Translations under genes and position numbers: made by a program
Assembly (NCBI RefSeq): GCF_900103525.1
Contig: NZ_FNHN01000010.1
Span: 1 to 64,000 of the forward strand
Source of the DNA: Bacillus sp. OK048
GTDB lineage: Bacteria; Bacillota; Bacilli; Bacillales; Cytobacillaceae
Direction: 5' to 3'
DNA: 64,000 nt
The notes under the pieces: generated by a model
What the model was told of the DNA's origin: nothing
Seen by the model: only the letters and a program-made list of their open reading frames with translations
The model's database searches: none
Shown here: one piece after another, positions 44,235 to 52,972 of the stretch
Layout: each line of letters begins with the position of its first letter
Position numbering within the stretch: the stretch's first letter is position 1

Positions 44235-45731
44235 TTAATCTAAATTCATAACTACCCCTTTTACTTTTGTATATGCTTCAATTCCTGGATAGCCCAATTC
44301 ATAACCGAGACCACTTTGTTTAAATCCAGTAGTAGGAACAGCTGTATCTTTTTTTAAGTAGCAATTTACCCAAACGGTACCTGCGTCTAGTGTGTTTATG
44401 ATTTTATGGGCTTTTGTCATGTCCTTTGTCCAGACACCAGCAGCCAAACCATATTCAGTTAAATTTGCTCTTTCAATCACTTCATCTATATCTGAAAATG
44501 GCATAATACATAATACAGGTCCGAATATTTCTTCTTTTACTGCCCTGCAGTTTTCATCAAGATTTATCAGGATAGTGGGTTCCAAATAATTTCCCTTTTC
44601 GAATTCCCCATTATTTAGTACATTTCCACCTATTAGGACTTTGGCTCCATCATGTTTAGCAACCTTAATATAATTGTTAACTCTATCTAAATGTTTTTTG
44701 GAAACTAACGGACCCATCTTAGTCGTTGGATCTAAGGGATCACCGACTTTCATATTTTGGGCCAATGCGACTAACTCCCTGGTTACTTCATCAAACACTT
44801 CCTTTTGAACATATACTCTAGAACCTGCCGAGCACACTTCGCCTTGATTTGTGAAGATAGCCATAAACGCACCCTGAACAGCTTTATCTATATCAGCATC
44901 GGCAAAAATAATGTTTGGAGACTTTCCTCCTAATTCCAATGTTAATTTTTTGATAGTATCAGAGGAACTGCGAATGATACTTTTTCCAACTACAGTCGAA
45001 CCAGTAAAGCTAATTTTATTAATATCAGGATGGTTGGAAATCGCCGTTCCAGTACTTTCACCAGGACCAGTCACAATATTCACAACTCCGTTCGGGAATC
45101 CTGCTTCTTGTATTAGCTCTCCTAATAGTAGTGTCGTAAGGGTTGTTTCCACAGAAGGCTTTAATACTACCGTATTTCCTGCTGCTAGTGCAGGTGCTAA
45201 TTTCCTACACGCTCCTTGAAATGGGAAATTCCATGAAGTAATTAGTCCACATACACCTAACGGCTCTCTTTTGGTATATACATGATAATTGCCTCCATTA
45301 ATAAGCTGCAATGTTTCCCCTGTTAGTTTTGTACACCAGCCTGCATAATAGCGTAAATGACTAACTGCTCCTGGAACCCAAGCATCCCTAGACTGGCTAA
45401 TAGTACATCCAAAATCTAATGTTTCTAAGTATGCAATTTCTTCTGCTCGCTGTTCTATTAAATCAGCAAGTTTATTCAAAAGTTTTGAACGTTCTTCTGG
45501 TGAAACTTTCGACCAAGATTTTTCGAAAGCTGTTCTTGCAGAAAGAACAGCCCGATCCACGTCCTCTTCCCCCCCTTCATAAATCTTTGCAATTACTTCA
45601 TTAGTGGCCGGATTAATAGATTCATAAACTTTAGCGGAAGTTGAAGGAACCCATTCCCCATTGATTAAGATTCTCTTTGTTTCAGAGAGAAATTCTCTCG
45701 TTCTTTTAGGTAATTCTAATACCTCAGACAT
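44235..45731 (-). CDS. Aldehyde dehydrogenase, copy 1
   Basis: 498 residues, NAD(P)-dependent ALDH superfamily. Catalytic cysteine in QGEVCSAGSRVYV, general base Glu in LELGGKSPN, cofactor motif SFTGSTVVGK. It oxidises an aldehyde to the acid. It follows the SDR gene by about 100 bases. A GGGAGGATGG ribosome binding site precedes the ATG. Substrate unknown. A different ALDH is at 52973. Confidence 0.92.
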   Translation of the reverse strand: MSEVLELPKRTREFLSETKRILINGEWVPSTSAKVYESINPATNEVIAKIYEGGEEDVDRAVLSARTAFEKSWSKVSPEERSKLLNKLADLIEQRAEEIAYLETLDFGCTISQSRDAWVPGAVSHLRYYAGWCTKLTGETLQLINGGNYHVYTKREPLGVCGLITSWNFPFQGACRKLAPALAAGNTVVLKPSVETTLTTLLLGELIQEAGFPNGVVNIVTGPGESTGTAISNHPDINKISFTGSTVVGKSIIRSSSDTIKKLTLELGGKSPNIIFADADIDKAVQGAFMAIFTNQGEVCSAGSRVYVQKEVFDEVTRELVALAQNMKVGDPLDPTTKMGPLVSKKHLDRVNNYIKVAKHDGAKVLIGGNVLNNGEFEKGNYLEPTILINLDENCRAVKEEIFGPVLCIMPFSDIDEVIERANLTEYGLAAGVWTKDMTKAHKIINTLDAGTVWVNCYLKKDTAVPTTGFKQSGLGYELGYPGIEAYTKVKGVVMNLD

Positions 45732-45830
45732 TATTTTCCATCCTCCCTTTTTACATTACTATTACCCCATAGTGTTTTTAATTTAAGAAAAGAATTTACA
45801 AATTTTGTATTAAATTCAGCAATTTTAGGT

Positions 45831-46607
45831 TTATGCACTAAATCCTCCGTCTACACCTATAATCTGGCCACTCACATAGCTAGAAGCGTCTGAAACGAGG
45901 AATGCTGTTACCTCTGCGACTTCATCAGTTGTACCTTTACGCCCTAAAGGTGTTTGTGAAATGACATTTGCTGCCGCAGGGGATAAAGTGTTTTTATTTT
46001 TATGAGGTTTATGAATGCTATATGAATCAATAACTCCTGGTGCAATCCCATTAACACGAATACCTTCTTTACCATACTCACGAGCAGTATTCCTTATTAA
46101 AGCTTCGACGGCCATCTTCGGAACAGATGACATTGCGTCATTTTCGAGCGTTCGAAGGATTGCGGTGGTAAGAAGGTGAACAATCGAACCACCACCTTCT
46201 TTCTTAAGAAACGGGATTCCACGTTTTAATATATTAAATGAACCGATTACATCTGTTTCAACTACATAATGAAAAGCGTCGTCCTCAATTTCTGTAAGCG
46301 GCATGATTTTAAAAGCTGTACCAGTAGCTGAAACAATAGCATCGATTCCTCCCCACTTTTCTTGCATGTTTGAAAAGAAATTGCTTACCGAGTCTCCATT
46401 ACATATATCAACTGCACCGATATCTGCTATACCGCCGGCTTCTCGGATAGCTTGAGCTGTAGCTTCAGCTTTTTCCCGGTTGCTGTTATATCCAACTGTC
46501 ACTATCGCTTCCTGACCGATCCGTTTTGCAATCGACTCGCCAATACCACCGCTTCCACCAATAATAGCAATTCGCTTTAGCCTATTCGGGTTGTTCATAA
46601 GTTCCAT
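45831..46607 (-). CDS. Short-chain dehydrogenase/reductase
   Basis: 258 residues, classical SDR. Cofactor loop IIGGSGGIGES, the catalytic Ser in VHLLTTAILRTLE region. The usual YxxxK is replaced by SSVPKMAVEALIRN, so the Tyr is missing (Val-Pro-Lys), which is odd and may alter or remove activity. C-terminal YVSGQIIGVDGGFSA. An AGGTGG ribosome binding site precedes the ATG. It is 33 bases behind livF, in the ABC transporter unit. Confidence 0.83.
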   Translation of the reverse strand: MELMNNPNRLKRIAIIGGSGGIGESIAKRIGQEAIVTVGYNSNREKAEATAQAIREAGGIADIGAVDICNGDSVSNFFSNMQEKWGGIDAIVSATGTAFKIMPLTEIEDDAFHYVVETDVIGSFNILKRGIPFLKKEGGGSIVHLLTTAILRTLENDAMSSVPKMAVEALIRNTAREYGKEGIRVNGIAPGVIDSYSIHKPHKNKNTLSPAAANVISQTPLGRKGTTDEVAEVTAFLVSDASSYVSGQIIGVDGGFSA

Positions 46608-46640
46608 ATCCTACCACCTCACTATAAGATTATTAACTTT

Positions 46641-47378
46641 TTATTCTGTACCAAAGTAACCCTTCTGTAGGGCTTCTTTTGCAGAAGCACTAGTTATAGA
46701 ACCGTGATACCTAATCACGCCTCCTTCCAACACAATCATACTTTGTGCATGTTGGAGGGCATAGGTAGTCATCTGCTCAATAACAATTACAGTCATTGCC
46801 CTTTGATTCAGACTGGAAAGTACCTCGTAAATTCGTTCTATCATTTTCGGTGCCAAGCCCAATGAGGGTTCATCTAAGATGATTGTATTTGGTCTGGCCA
46901 TTAATGCTCTGGCAACTGCAACCATTTGTTGCTCACCACCACTCAATAGACCTGCCTGCTTACTTAGATGCACCTTTAACTCGGGAAGAAACTCCAACAC
47001 ATCTTCGTAGCTCTTCATCATCTCAACTTTTGATTGTCCAGACCCATAGGCACCCAGTAAAAGATTTTCCTTCACATTCATGGTTGTAAACAGCCGCCGA
47101 CCTTCTGGGACAAGCACGACCCCTAGATTAATGAACCCGTTTCCAGAGTGCGAGCGAGTTCGATTAGCTTCTTTAACATAAACTGTTCCTTTAGTTGGGT
47201 GGAGCATTCCTCCTAAGATTATAGCCAGAGTAGATTTACCAGCACCATTTGGTCCCAAAATGGCAGTAAAACTACCCTTTTCGATTTCTAAGGAAACATG
47301 ATTTAGGGCAAGTACGCCGTTATACCTATGTGTGATGTTCTCGAGTCGAATGTCTTGTATCCCAGTAGTGATAGTCAA
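46641..47378 (-). CDS. Branched-chain-type ABC transporter ATPase (LivF-like)
   Basis: 245 residues. Walker A LGPNGAGKSTLA, signature LLSGGEQQMVAVARAL, Walker B TIILDEPSLGLAP. The second ATPase of a LIV-type importer. It overlaps the permease-ATPase fusion gene by four bases (ATGA). The pair with the fused LivM-LivG gives the two ATPases needed. Confidence 0.92.
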   Translation of the reverse strand: MTITTGIQDIRLENITHRYNGVLALNHVSLEIEKGSFTAILGPNGAGKSTLAIILGGMLHPTKGTVYVKEANRTRSHSGNGFINLGVVLVPEGRRLFTTMNVKENLLLGAYGSGQSKVEMMKSYEDVLEFLPELKVHLSKQAGLLSGGEQQMVAVARALMARPNTIILDEPSLGLAPKMIERIYEVLSSLNQRAMTVIVIEQMTTYALQHAQSMIVLEGGVIRYHGSITSASAKEALQKGYFGTE

Positions 47379-49222
47379 TTACTTAACACTTCCTTCCCAT
47401 CCTTTAAAGCAGAACCAAGATATGCTTCAAGCACCTTTGGATTATTTTTTATTTTTTCAGGCGAACCTGTGGCAAGAACACTTCCGAAGTTTAGAACTAC
47501 CATATTATCTGCAATATTAAGCACCTCTTGAACCACGTGGTCGATTATCAGGATTGATACACCAGCATTTTTCATCGCCTTTAGAATCGATCGAACCTCA
47601 CTTCGTTCCTCCGCATCCAGCCCGGAGAAAGGTTCATCCATCACGATCACCTGTGCACCAGTGGCTAGAGCTCTTGCAATGTCTGTAACCTTTTGAACTC
47701 CAAATGGCACTTCGCCAGGATATAAACGTGCATACGGGCGCAGCCAAAGATTATCAATCAACATTTCAGCTATTTTCGCTGCATTATTACCTGGTTCATG
47801 ATTTTTATTAAACTTGTTTCTTTGTTGAGCAGCTAAGTAGATGTTTTCTTCAATGGTTAACTCATCGAATAGTTCTGCATGTTGAAAGGTGCGACCAAAT
47901 CCATGTTTGACCCGTCCATAAGGTGCAAGACTTGTTAAGTCTGTTTTACCAAGTCTTAATGATTCAACATTAGTGGGTTTAACATAACCGCTCAAAACGT
48001 TCAACAAGGTTGTTTTTCCTGCCCCGTTTGGTCCAATTAATCCCAATACACTTCCAGGCGGAATTTCAAGAGACACATTATCTAGTGCCCGAACTCCTCC
48101 AAAGGAGACGCTTAACCCAGAAATAGTTAGATTAGAAGTTGCTGGTTTTAAAAGATTTTCCACAAGGGAGGACAGATTCTCAAAATCACTATCTGTCAAA
48201 TTGTCTACCGTTGCTGCAACGTATGAAGCTCTTTTACTACTATTATTTGACCATTTTTTAAGGCGCTGGGCTATCCCTGGAACAATTCCTTTCGGGAGAA
48301 ATAACAATACCAAAATCGTAGCAATGCCAAATACATAAGCTGATATTCCTTGAACCTCTCTCGCCATTTCAGGGACCAACACTAGAAACATTGCACCCAG
48401 TAGGGCACCACCGATACTTCCAACCCCACCGACTACAGTACAGAGTAAAAGGTTAGTAGCTATCGCTAAAGAAAAAGCCTCTGGGCTTATATACATCATA
48501 GAAAATGCTAAAGCAACACCTGCAGTTGAAGTGATTGCCCCGCTTAATCCAAAAGCCAAAGCATTTTCTAACGAAGGTTTTAACCCAATGGACATAGAAG
48601 CCATTCGTTGGCTCTTTATTGCTAACCATCGACGACCTAAATTACCTTTAGTAATTAGTGTTACAACCAAAAATGTCAAAGTCACCAAAACAATGGTAAT
48701 CAAAATGTGGCCGTTCGTATCAAGTGGAGTGTTGGAAAAAAGAAGCCGCGCAGGTCCAACCGTTATCCCCTGATCTCCGCCTGTTACAGATTGCCACCTT
48801 CCGATGATTTCATTCGATACTAACCCAAGTGCTAAGGTTAGAATGGCCATATATAGAGCGGCAAAACGTCCGGCACTAAGCCCTACTACAACTCCTAAGA
48901 CCAGCGAAATTATAAAACCAAGCAGGATGATGATTTCAACAGTGAATCCACGTTCACTTAAATTTGCGGCTAAGTATGCACCGATTGCAAGAAATGCAGT
49001 ATGTCCGATCGACCAAATACCAGCGTAGTTAGCCAGCATACTAATGGATAGTGTCCCTATCGCATAGATTAGTGTAAGGTCGATTATATAACTCATATAT
49101 GATCCAACCAGACCAGGTCCAAGAAAAACCATTAAAATAATTCCAGCCCCGAGAATAGCTCCGATTTGAATCTTTTTTTGTTTCCTTTCTAGCTGCCGTG
49201 ATGAAAGGCTCTCAAAATTCAT
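47375..49222 (-). CDS. Fused LivM permease and LivG ATPase
   Basis: 615 residues. The N-terminal half (about 15-320) is a multi-spanning permease of the LivM type (GHTAFLAIGAYLAA). The C-terminal half (about 365-605) is an ATPase with Walker A LIGPNGAGKTTLLN, signature PFGVQKVTDIARAL and Walker B VIVMDEPFSGL. In most bacteria LivM and LivG are separate proteins; such fusions are known but less common. It overlaps livH by four bases and livF by four. Confidence 0.92.
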   Translation of the reverse strand: MNFESLSSRQLERKQKKIQIGAILGAGIILMVFLGPGLVGSYMSYIIDLTLIYAIGTLSISMLANYAGIWSIGHTAFLAIGAYLAANLSERGFTVEIIILLGFIISLVLGVVVGLSAGRFAALYMAILTLALGLVSNEIIGRWQSVTGGDQGITVGPARLLFSNTPLDTNGHILITIVLVTLTFLVVTLITKGNLGRRWLAIKSQRMASMSIGLKPSLENALAFGLSGAITSTAGVALAFSMMYISPEAFSLAIATNLLLCTVVGGVGSIGGALLGAMFLVLVPEMAREVQGISAYVFGIATILVLLFLPKGIVPGIAQRLKKWSNNSSKRASYVAATVDNLTDSDFENLSSLVENLLKPATSNLTISGLSVSFGGVRALDNVSLEIPPGSVLGLIGPNGAGKTTLLNVLSGYVKPTNVESLRLGKTDLTSLAPYGRVKHGFGRTFQHAELFDELTIEENIYLAAQQRNKFNKNHEPGNNAAKIAEMLIDNLWLRPYARLYPGEVPFGVQKVTDIARALATGAQVIVMDEPFSGLDAEERSEVRSILKAMKNAGVSILIIDHVVQEVLNIADNMVVLNFGSVLATGSPEKIKNNPKVLEAYLGSALKDGKEVLSN

Positions 49223-50088
49223 ACCCTTGCCCCCCCTTTAGCACCCAATATCCCACTTGGTCTAATAAACAGGATAACAACGATAACAGCAAAAACCATT
49301 GTGTCACGGAAACTAGCAGATACATAGCTTCCAGCTACGTTATCTAAAATGCCAATCATCATCCCTCCAGCTGCGGCACCAATCATGTTGGTTAAGCCCC
49401 CTAGAAAAACGCCTGCGAAGGCACGGAAAAGCACCATTGCCATAAGAGCTACGCCAACTGATGTTTCAGCCGCCATGATGAAAGCCGTAATTCCTGCCAG
49501 ACCACATCCAAGAAACCAAGCGAGACTTGCAACACGAGTGCTTTTAATGCCAATCATTCTAGCAGCGAAGTGATCCTCTGCAGACGCCCTCATAGCCAAA
49601 CCAATTCGGGTCCAGTTGAAGAGAGCCGAAATAAGTAGCATTGCAACTACTGCAAGACCGGTGGCAAGAAGTTTTTGGTACGTAATAGCTACGCCAAATA
49701 CTGTTGCGTTACCATCAATTATTGGAGGGAAGGGGCGTGGGTTATACCCCCAAATGGTACCAATTATTGCTTGAAGGACTAACCCAAATCCCATTGTTAT
49801 AATAAGTGCGGAAAACATATTACCTGGTCCGAGTGGCCGTATCATAAAACGTTCAACTCCGACTCCAATCATTCCGGCAACCAGAAACGTAACGGGTAAG
49901 GCAGCTACTACTGGGACTCCCAAGGAGATTACTGTCATCGCAACATATACCCCAATCGTAGCGATATCCCCGATGGCAAAGTTCACAACATCCGTTGCGC
50001 GAAAAATAATTACGATTGATAGTCCGAGTAGTGCATATAGTGAACCGCTGACCAAACCAGAAAAAATGACAGAGAGTAAATCATGCAT
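49219..50088 (-). CDS. Branched-chain-type ABC transporter permease (LivH-like)
   Basis: 289 residues, about eight membrane segments, with the LivH motifs SGLVSGSLYALLGLSIVIIFRATDVVNFAIGD and AEDHFAARMIGI (the ATPase-contact EAA-like loop). ATG at 50088 follows AGAGGTGAGG; an in-frame ATG at 50106 lies before that site. It follows the substrate-binding protein by 26 bases. It imports, with LivMG and LivF, a substrate that need not be an amino acid given the context. Confidence 0.92.
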   Translation of the reverse strand: MHDLLSVIFSGLVSGSLYALLGLSIVIIFRATDVVNFAIGDIATIGVYVAMTVISLGVPVVAALPVTFLVAGMIGVGVERFMIRPLGPGNMFSALIITMGFGLVLQAIIGTIWGYNPRPFPPIIDGNATVFGVAITYQKLLATGLAVVAMLLISALFNWTRIGLAMRASAEDHFAARMIGIKSTRVASLAWFLGCGLAGITAFIMAAETSVGVALMAMVLFRAFAGVFLGGLTNMIGAAAGGMMIGILDNVAGSYVSASFRDTMVFAVIVVILFIRPSGILGAKGGARV

Positions 50089-50114
50089 TTCCTCACCTCT
50101 TTTCAATTAATAAT

Positions 50115-51308
50115 TTATTCCCAATTGGAAGTTGGTTCAATGAAATCACCTACCGCTTTCCATTTACCGTTTTCTACTTTTACCCTCTGAATGGCTGTTC
50201 CTCCCATATGGTTTTCAGAAGAAAACGTCACCGGAGGTAATATGTCAGTCTTATAGTCCTTTAGATTCTCTAATGCCTTGATAAAGCTCTCACGTGTTAA
50301 ATCCCCTTCTACCTGGTTTAGAACCTCAGCAAATATCATTGACTCTGCCCAGGTATACAAAGATTGAAAGTCAGGTATTGATTTAGGGTCATGTTTTTTT
50401 AATGCTTGCCTATATTCCTCTACTGCTGGGGAATCATGTGTCGGCGGCACGGTCCAAGAAACGCCATGAAGGCCATCGACTGCTTTACCACCCAGCTTCA
50501 ACGTGTCTTGTGTTACATTAGCAGCAAAGGTGTACAATGGAATCTTTACATTTTGCCGGTCCAACGCCTTAGCAAAGGCAACTACTTCATCAATAGGTTG
50601 AACCAAAACAATTGCATCTGGTTTACTGTTTACGGCCTCCAGGGCAATTGGTGTATAGTCAGTGGTACCCAGTTTTACAGGCATCAAATTTACTTGTACA
50701 TTGGGGTCAATTGTTTTAGCCCCAGGCGGCACCATCTCTGCTTCAGCTACGTAAACAGCTGGATCATTATGAACGACCAGAATATTTTTGGCTCCTTCCT
50801 TTGCAGCCCAGCGTCCAAGTGCAAAAGTTTGATCTTCATAAGGAACCATTACTCCATATAGATTTTCACGAGCTGGTTGCCACCAATTTAGCAGGCCGCC
50901 AAAAACGTTTAACACTGGTACATTTTGCTCATCGAGTACGTAGGAAAATGTAGCCTCCGTGTTTGCGGTACCAAAAGAGTTCACAATTGCAAAGACATTA
51001 TCCCGTCCAATAAGTTTTTTTGCTGCAGCAACGGTTTGTTGTGGATCTCGTCCGCCATCCTCAATTTTGAACTCAATCTTCCTGTTTTTTACTCCACCCT
51101 TGCTATTAAGCATTTCAAAGTAGGCTTCAATTCCTGCACGTTGAGTAGTGCCATATACTGCTGCTGGACCTGTCAACGGAAGCCATGCACCGATTTTCAC
51201 AGAATCATTAGTAACACCAGGAGCGTTCTCTTTGTTAGAAACTTCCTTTCCACTGCACGCAGTAATAAACATAAGTACCATAAGCATTACAAGAAAGATT
51301 TTTTTCAT
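50115..51308 (-). CDS. ABC-transporter substrate-binding lipoprotein, copy 1
   Basis: 397 residues, LIV-binding-protein type. Signal peptide and lipobox FITAC, then VKIGAWLPLTGPAAVYGTTQ. First gene of the importer operon. An AGGAGTGATAAAG ribosome binding site precedes the ATG. The operator-like motif copy B is 74 bases upstream with a perfect TATAAT next to it. Paralogue at 42964. Confidence 0.9.
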   Translation of the reverse strand: MKKIFLVMLMVLMFITACSGKEVSNKENAPGVTNDSVKIGAWLPLTGPAAVYGTTQRAGIEAYFEMLNSKGGVKNRKIEFKIEDGGRDPQQTVAAAKKLIGRDNVFAIVNSFGTANTEATFSYVLDEQNVPVLNVFGGLLNWWQPARENLYGVMVPYEDQTFALGRWAAKEGAKNILVVHNDPAVYVAEAEMVPPGAKTIDPNVQVNLMPVKLGTTDYTPIALEAVNSKPDAIVLVQPIDEVVAFAKALDRQNVKIPLYTFAANVTQDTLKLGGKAVDGLHGVSWTVPPTHDSPAVEEYRQALKKHDPKSIPDFQSLYTWAESMIFAEVLNQVEGDLTRESFIKALENLKDYKTDILPPVTFSSENHMGGTAIQRVKVENGKWKAVGDFIEPTSNWE

Positions 51309-51370
51309 AACTTTATCACTCCTTTTTATAGGTCGCTCTCATCAATTATTAAAACATTTACATGGTGAAT

Positions 51371-51400
51371 ATTATAAAAAATGAGCTCACTTTTATTTTC
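51371..51400 (-). promoter_or_regulatory. Promoter of the ABC importer operon with operator motif copy B
   Basis: Plus-strand TGAGCTCACTTTTA at 51382-51395. On the minus strand a perfect TATAAT box follows it directly (plus 51371-51376 reads ATTATA), so a bound protein would sit just upstream of, or between, the promoter elements. A weak TTGAAA -35 is about 20 bases before the TATAAT. Confidence 0.6.
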
Positions 51401-51472
51401 AATTCATTATTTTTGAATTTTCAGAAAATCAAAAGCAAAGATTTTTAAAGTAGAATAATATGTTTTAATTCT

Positions 51473-52246
51473 TTATCTAGTTGATACTAAACCACCATCA
51501 ACAGGAATGATTTGGCCTGTAATGAAACGCGATCCCTCACTGGCAAGAAAAACTAATACTGGTGCTAAATCCTTTTCGGGATCACCTAACTTGCCACCAA
51601 TTGGTATTACTTTAGCGTAGGATTCATCGTGTGCTTTCAGTCCTGCTTTGCTCATAAGGGAACGACGTTCATCATACATAGGTGTCCATATTGCAGGTGC
51701 CAGTGAGTTTACTGTGATATTATATTTACCCCATTCGTGTGCAACTGACCTGGTCCAAGAAGCAACTGCACCCTTAGAGGCGGAATAATGAGCACCTGCT
51801 GGGTATGGATTCATACCTGCAACAGAAGCAAAGTTTAAAATTTTACCACCGTGTTTCTTAAGGTACTTGAAAGCTACTTGATTTGTAAGAAAAGTACCAT
51901 AAACATTTACTTTATAAATTAAATCCATATCATGATCTGACATATCCTCAGGCGGAATAATACGATTGACACCTGCAGCATTTACTAATAGATCAAGACC
52001 ATCCATTTCCCTAACAGCCATCTCGAATGCTTTTTCGACTTCATCACGACTTGAGATATCACAATGATAATAATTAACCCTTCCCGGACCCTTTTGAGTT
52101 GCTTCTTCTGCAACTATTTTTCCTTCATCATCTAATACGTCTAAAGAGGCTACATGTGCACCTTCCATTGCATAAGAACATACCACACTATTGCCAATTC
52201 CACGTGCCCCTCCTGTTACAATGATTCTTTTTCCAATTAATTGCAT
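51473..52246 (-). CDS. Short-chain dehydrogenase/reductase
   Basis: 257 residues, classical SDR. Cofactor loop VTGGARGIGNS, NAAGV, catalytic Ser and YSASK in YPAGAHYSASKGAVAS, end FITGQIIPVDGGLVSTR. ATG at 52246 follows AGAAGGAAA; the frame is open upstream to 52519, but that overlaps the SnoaL-like gene and has no SDR sequence. Last gene of the TRAP/ALDH unit. Probably oxidises or reduces a hydroxy or keto group of the intermediate. Confidence 0.9.
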   Translation of the reverse strand: MQLIGKRIIVTGGARGIGNSVVCSYAMEGAHVASLDVLDDEGKIVAEEATQKGPGRVNYYHCDISSRDEVEKAFEMAVREMDGLDLLVNAAGVNRIIPPEDMSDHDMDLIYKVNVYGTFLTNQVAFKYLKKHGGKILNFASVAGMNPYPAGAHYSASKGAVASWTRSVAHEWGKYNITVNSLAPAIWTPMYDERRSLMSKAGLKAHDESYAKVIPIGGKLGDPEKDLAPVLVFLASEGSRFITGQIIPVDGGLVSTR

Positions 52247-52274
52247 TTTTTCCTTCTTTCGTAAGTAAAGTGGA

Positions 52275-52859
52275 TTACTTAACTGAAAACGGATTAATCT
52301 TTTGTATTGGTACAGGAGGCCAAGATCGATTAAATTGTTCTGCGATTCTGGTCCCATTATATTCGCCTGCAGAAAGAAGTTGTAAATTGCTAATTCTCCA
52401 CTCGCCATCTTTTTCTTTAACATAAAAGATCTCATAACGTCCCCAGCGATGCATATCAGGTTGTTGTGGATAGGAAGTAAAGCGCTGCCAAGAATACATA
52501 TACATGTAAGCAACAGCACGGTCTATCTTTTCAAAATAGATTTGTTCATTTGAGATATGATGGCTCGCACTGTTAACATAATCTATGAGTCTTTGTTTTA
52601 AATAATCATATGTTTCACTTTTATTGAAGACTGGTGCCTCATAACCTTTGGATAAGTCATCGGTAAAGTACTTTGCCATACAATCGTCAGTAAAGCAGGC
52701 AATCATGCCTTCGGGGTCACACATATCAGCACAATGTGCATATTGATGCATAATTTCCTTAATGGCTTCAATATCTTCTAAACGCTGCACTCTTTCCTCC
52801 AATGTTGTAGGCTCATGGCCTTTCATGGTCCTAATTTTACCTTCAAAGGTTTCTTTCAT
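52275..52859 (-). CDS. SnoaL-like/NTF2-fold protein
   Basis: 194 residues, with LEDIEAIKEIMHQYAHCADMCDPEGMIACFTDD, the typical start of SnoaL_4 / NTF2-like proteins, and RWGRYEIFYVKEKDGEWRISNLQL at the end. Members include ring-hydroxylase beta-type subunits, scytalone dehydratase and ketosteroid-isomerase-like enzymes. It could bind or isomerise the pathway compound. A GGGAGGTG site lies 12-14 bases before the ATG. It is between ALDH and SDR genes. Confidence 0.82.
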   Translation of the reverse strand: MKETFEGKIRTMKGHEPTTLEERVQRLEDIEAIKEIMHQYAHCADMCDPEGMIACFTDDCMAKYFTDDLSKGYEAPVFNKSETYDYLKQRLIDYVNSASHHISNEQIYFEKIDRAVAYMYMYSWQRFTSYPQQPDMHRWGRYEIFYVKEKDGEWRISNLQLLSAGEYNGTRIAEQFNRSWPPVPIQKINPFSVK

Positions 52860-52972
52860 GGATGGAGTAACACCTCCCTAATTTTCTTAAAATAAGTTAC
52901 TAAAAGAGAAGACACCATGAGCAAACCCGTTTACTCTAATGCCATCAACTCCTTTTAATAACTACAAAGATA

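Noticed and set aside
52247-52519. N-terminal extension of the SDR gene (MLLLTCICILG...)
   Set aside because: It overlaps the SnoaL-like gene on the same strand, has no SDR sequence, and a good ribosome binding site lies just before ATG at 52246.
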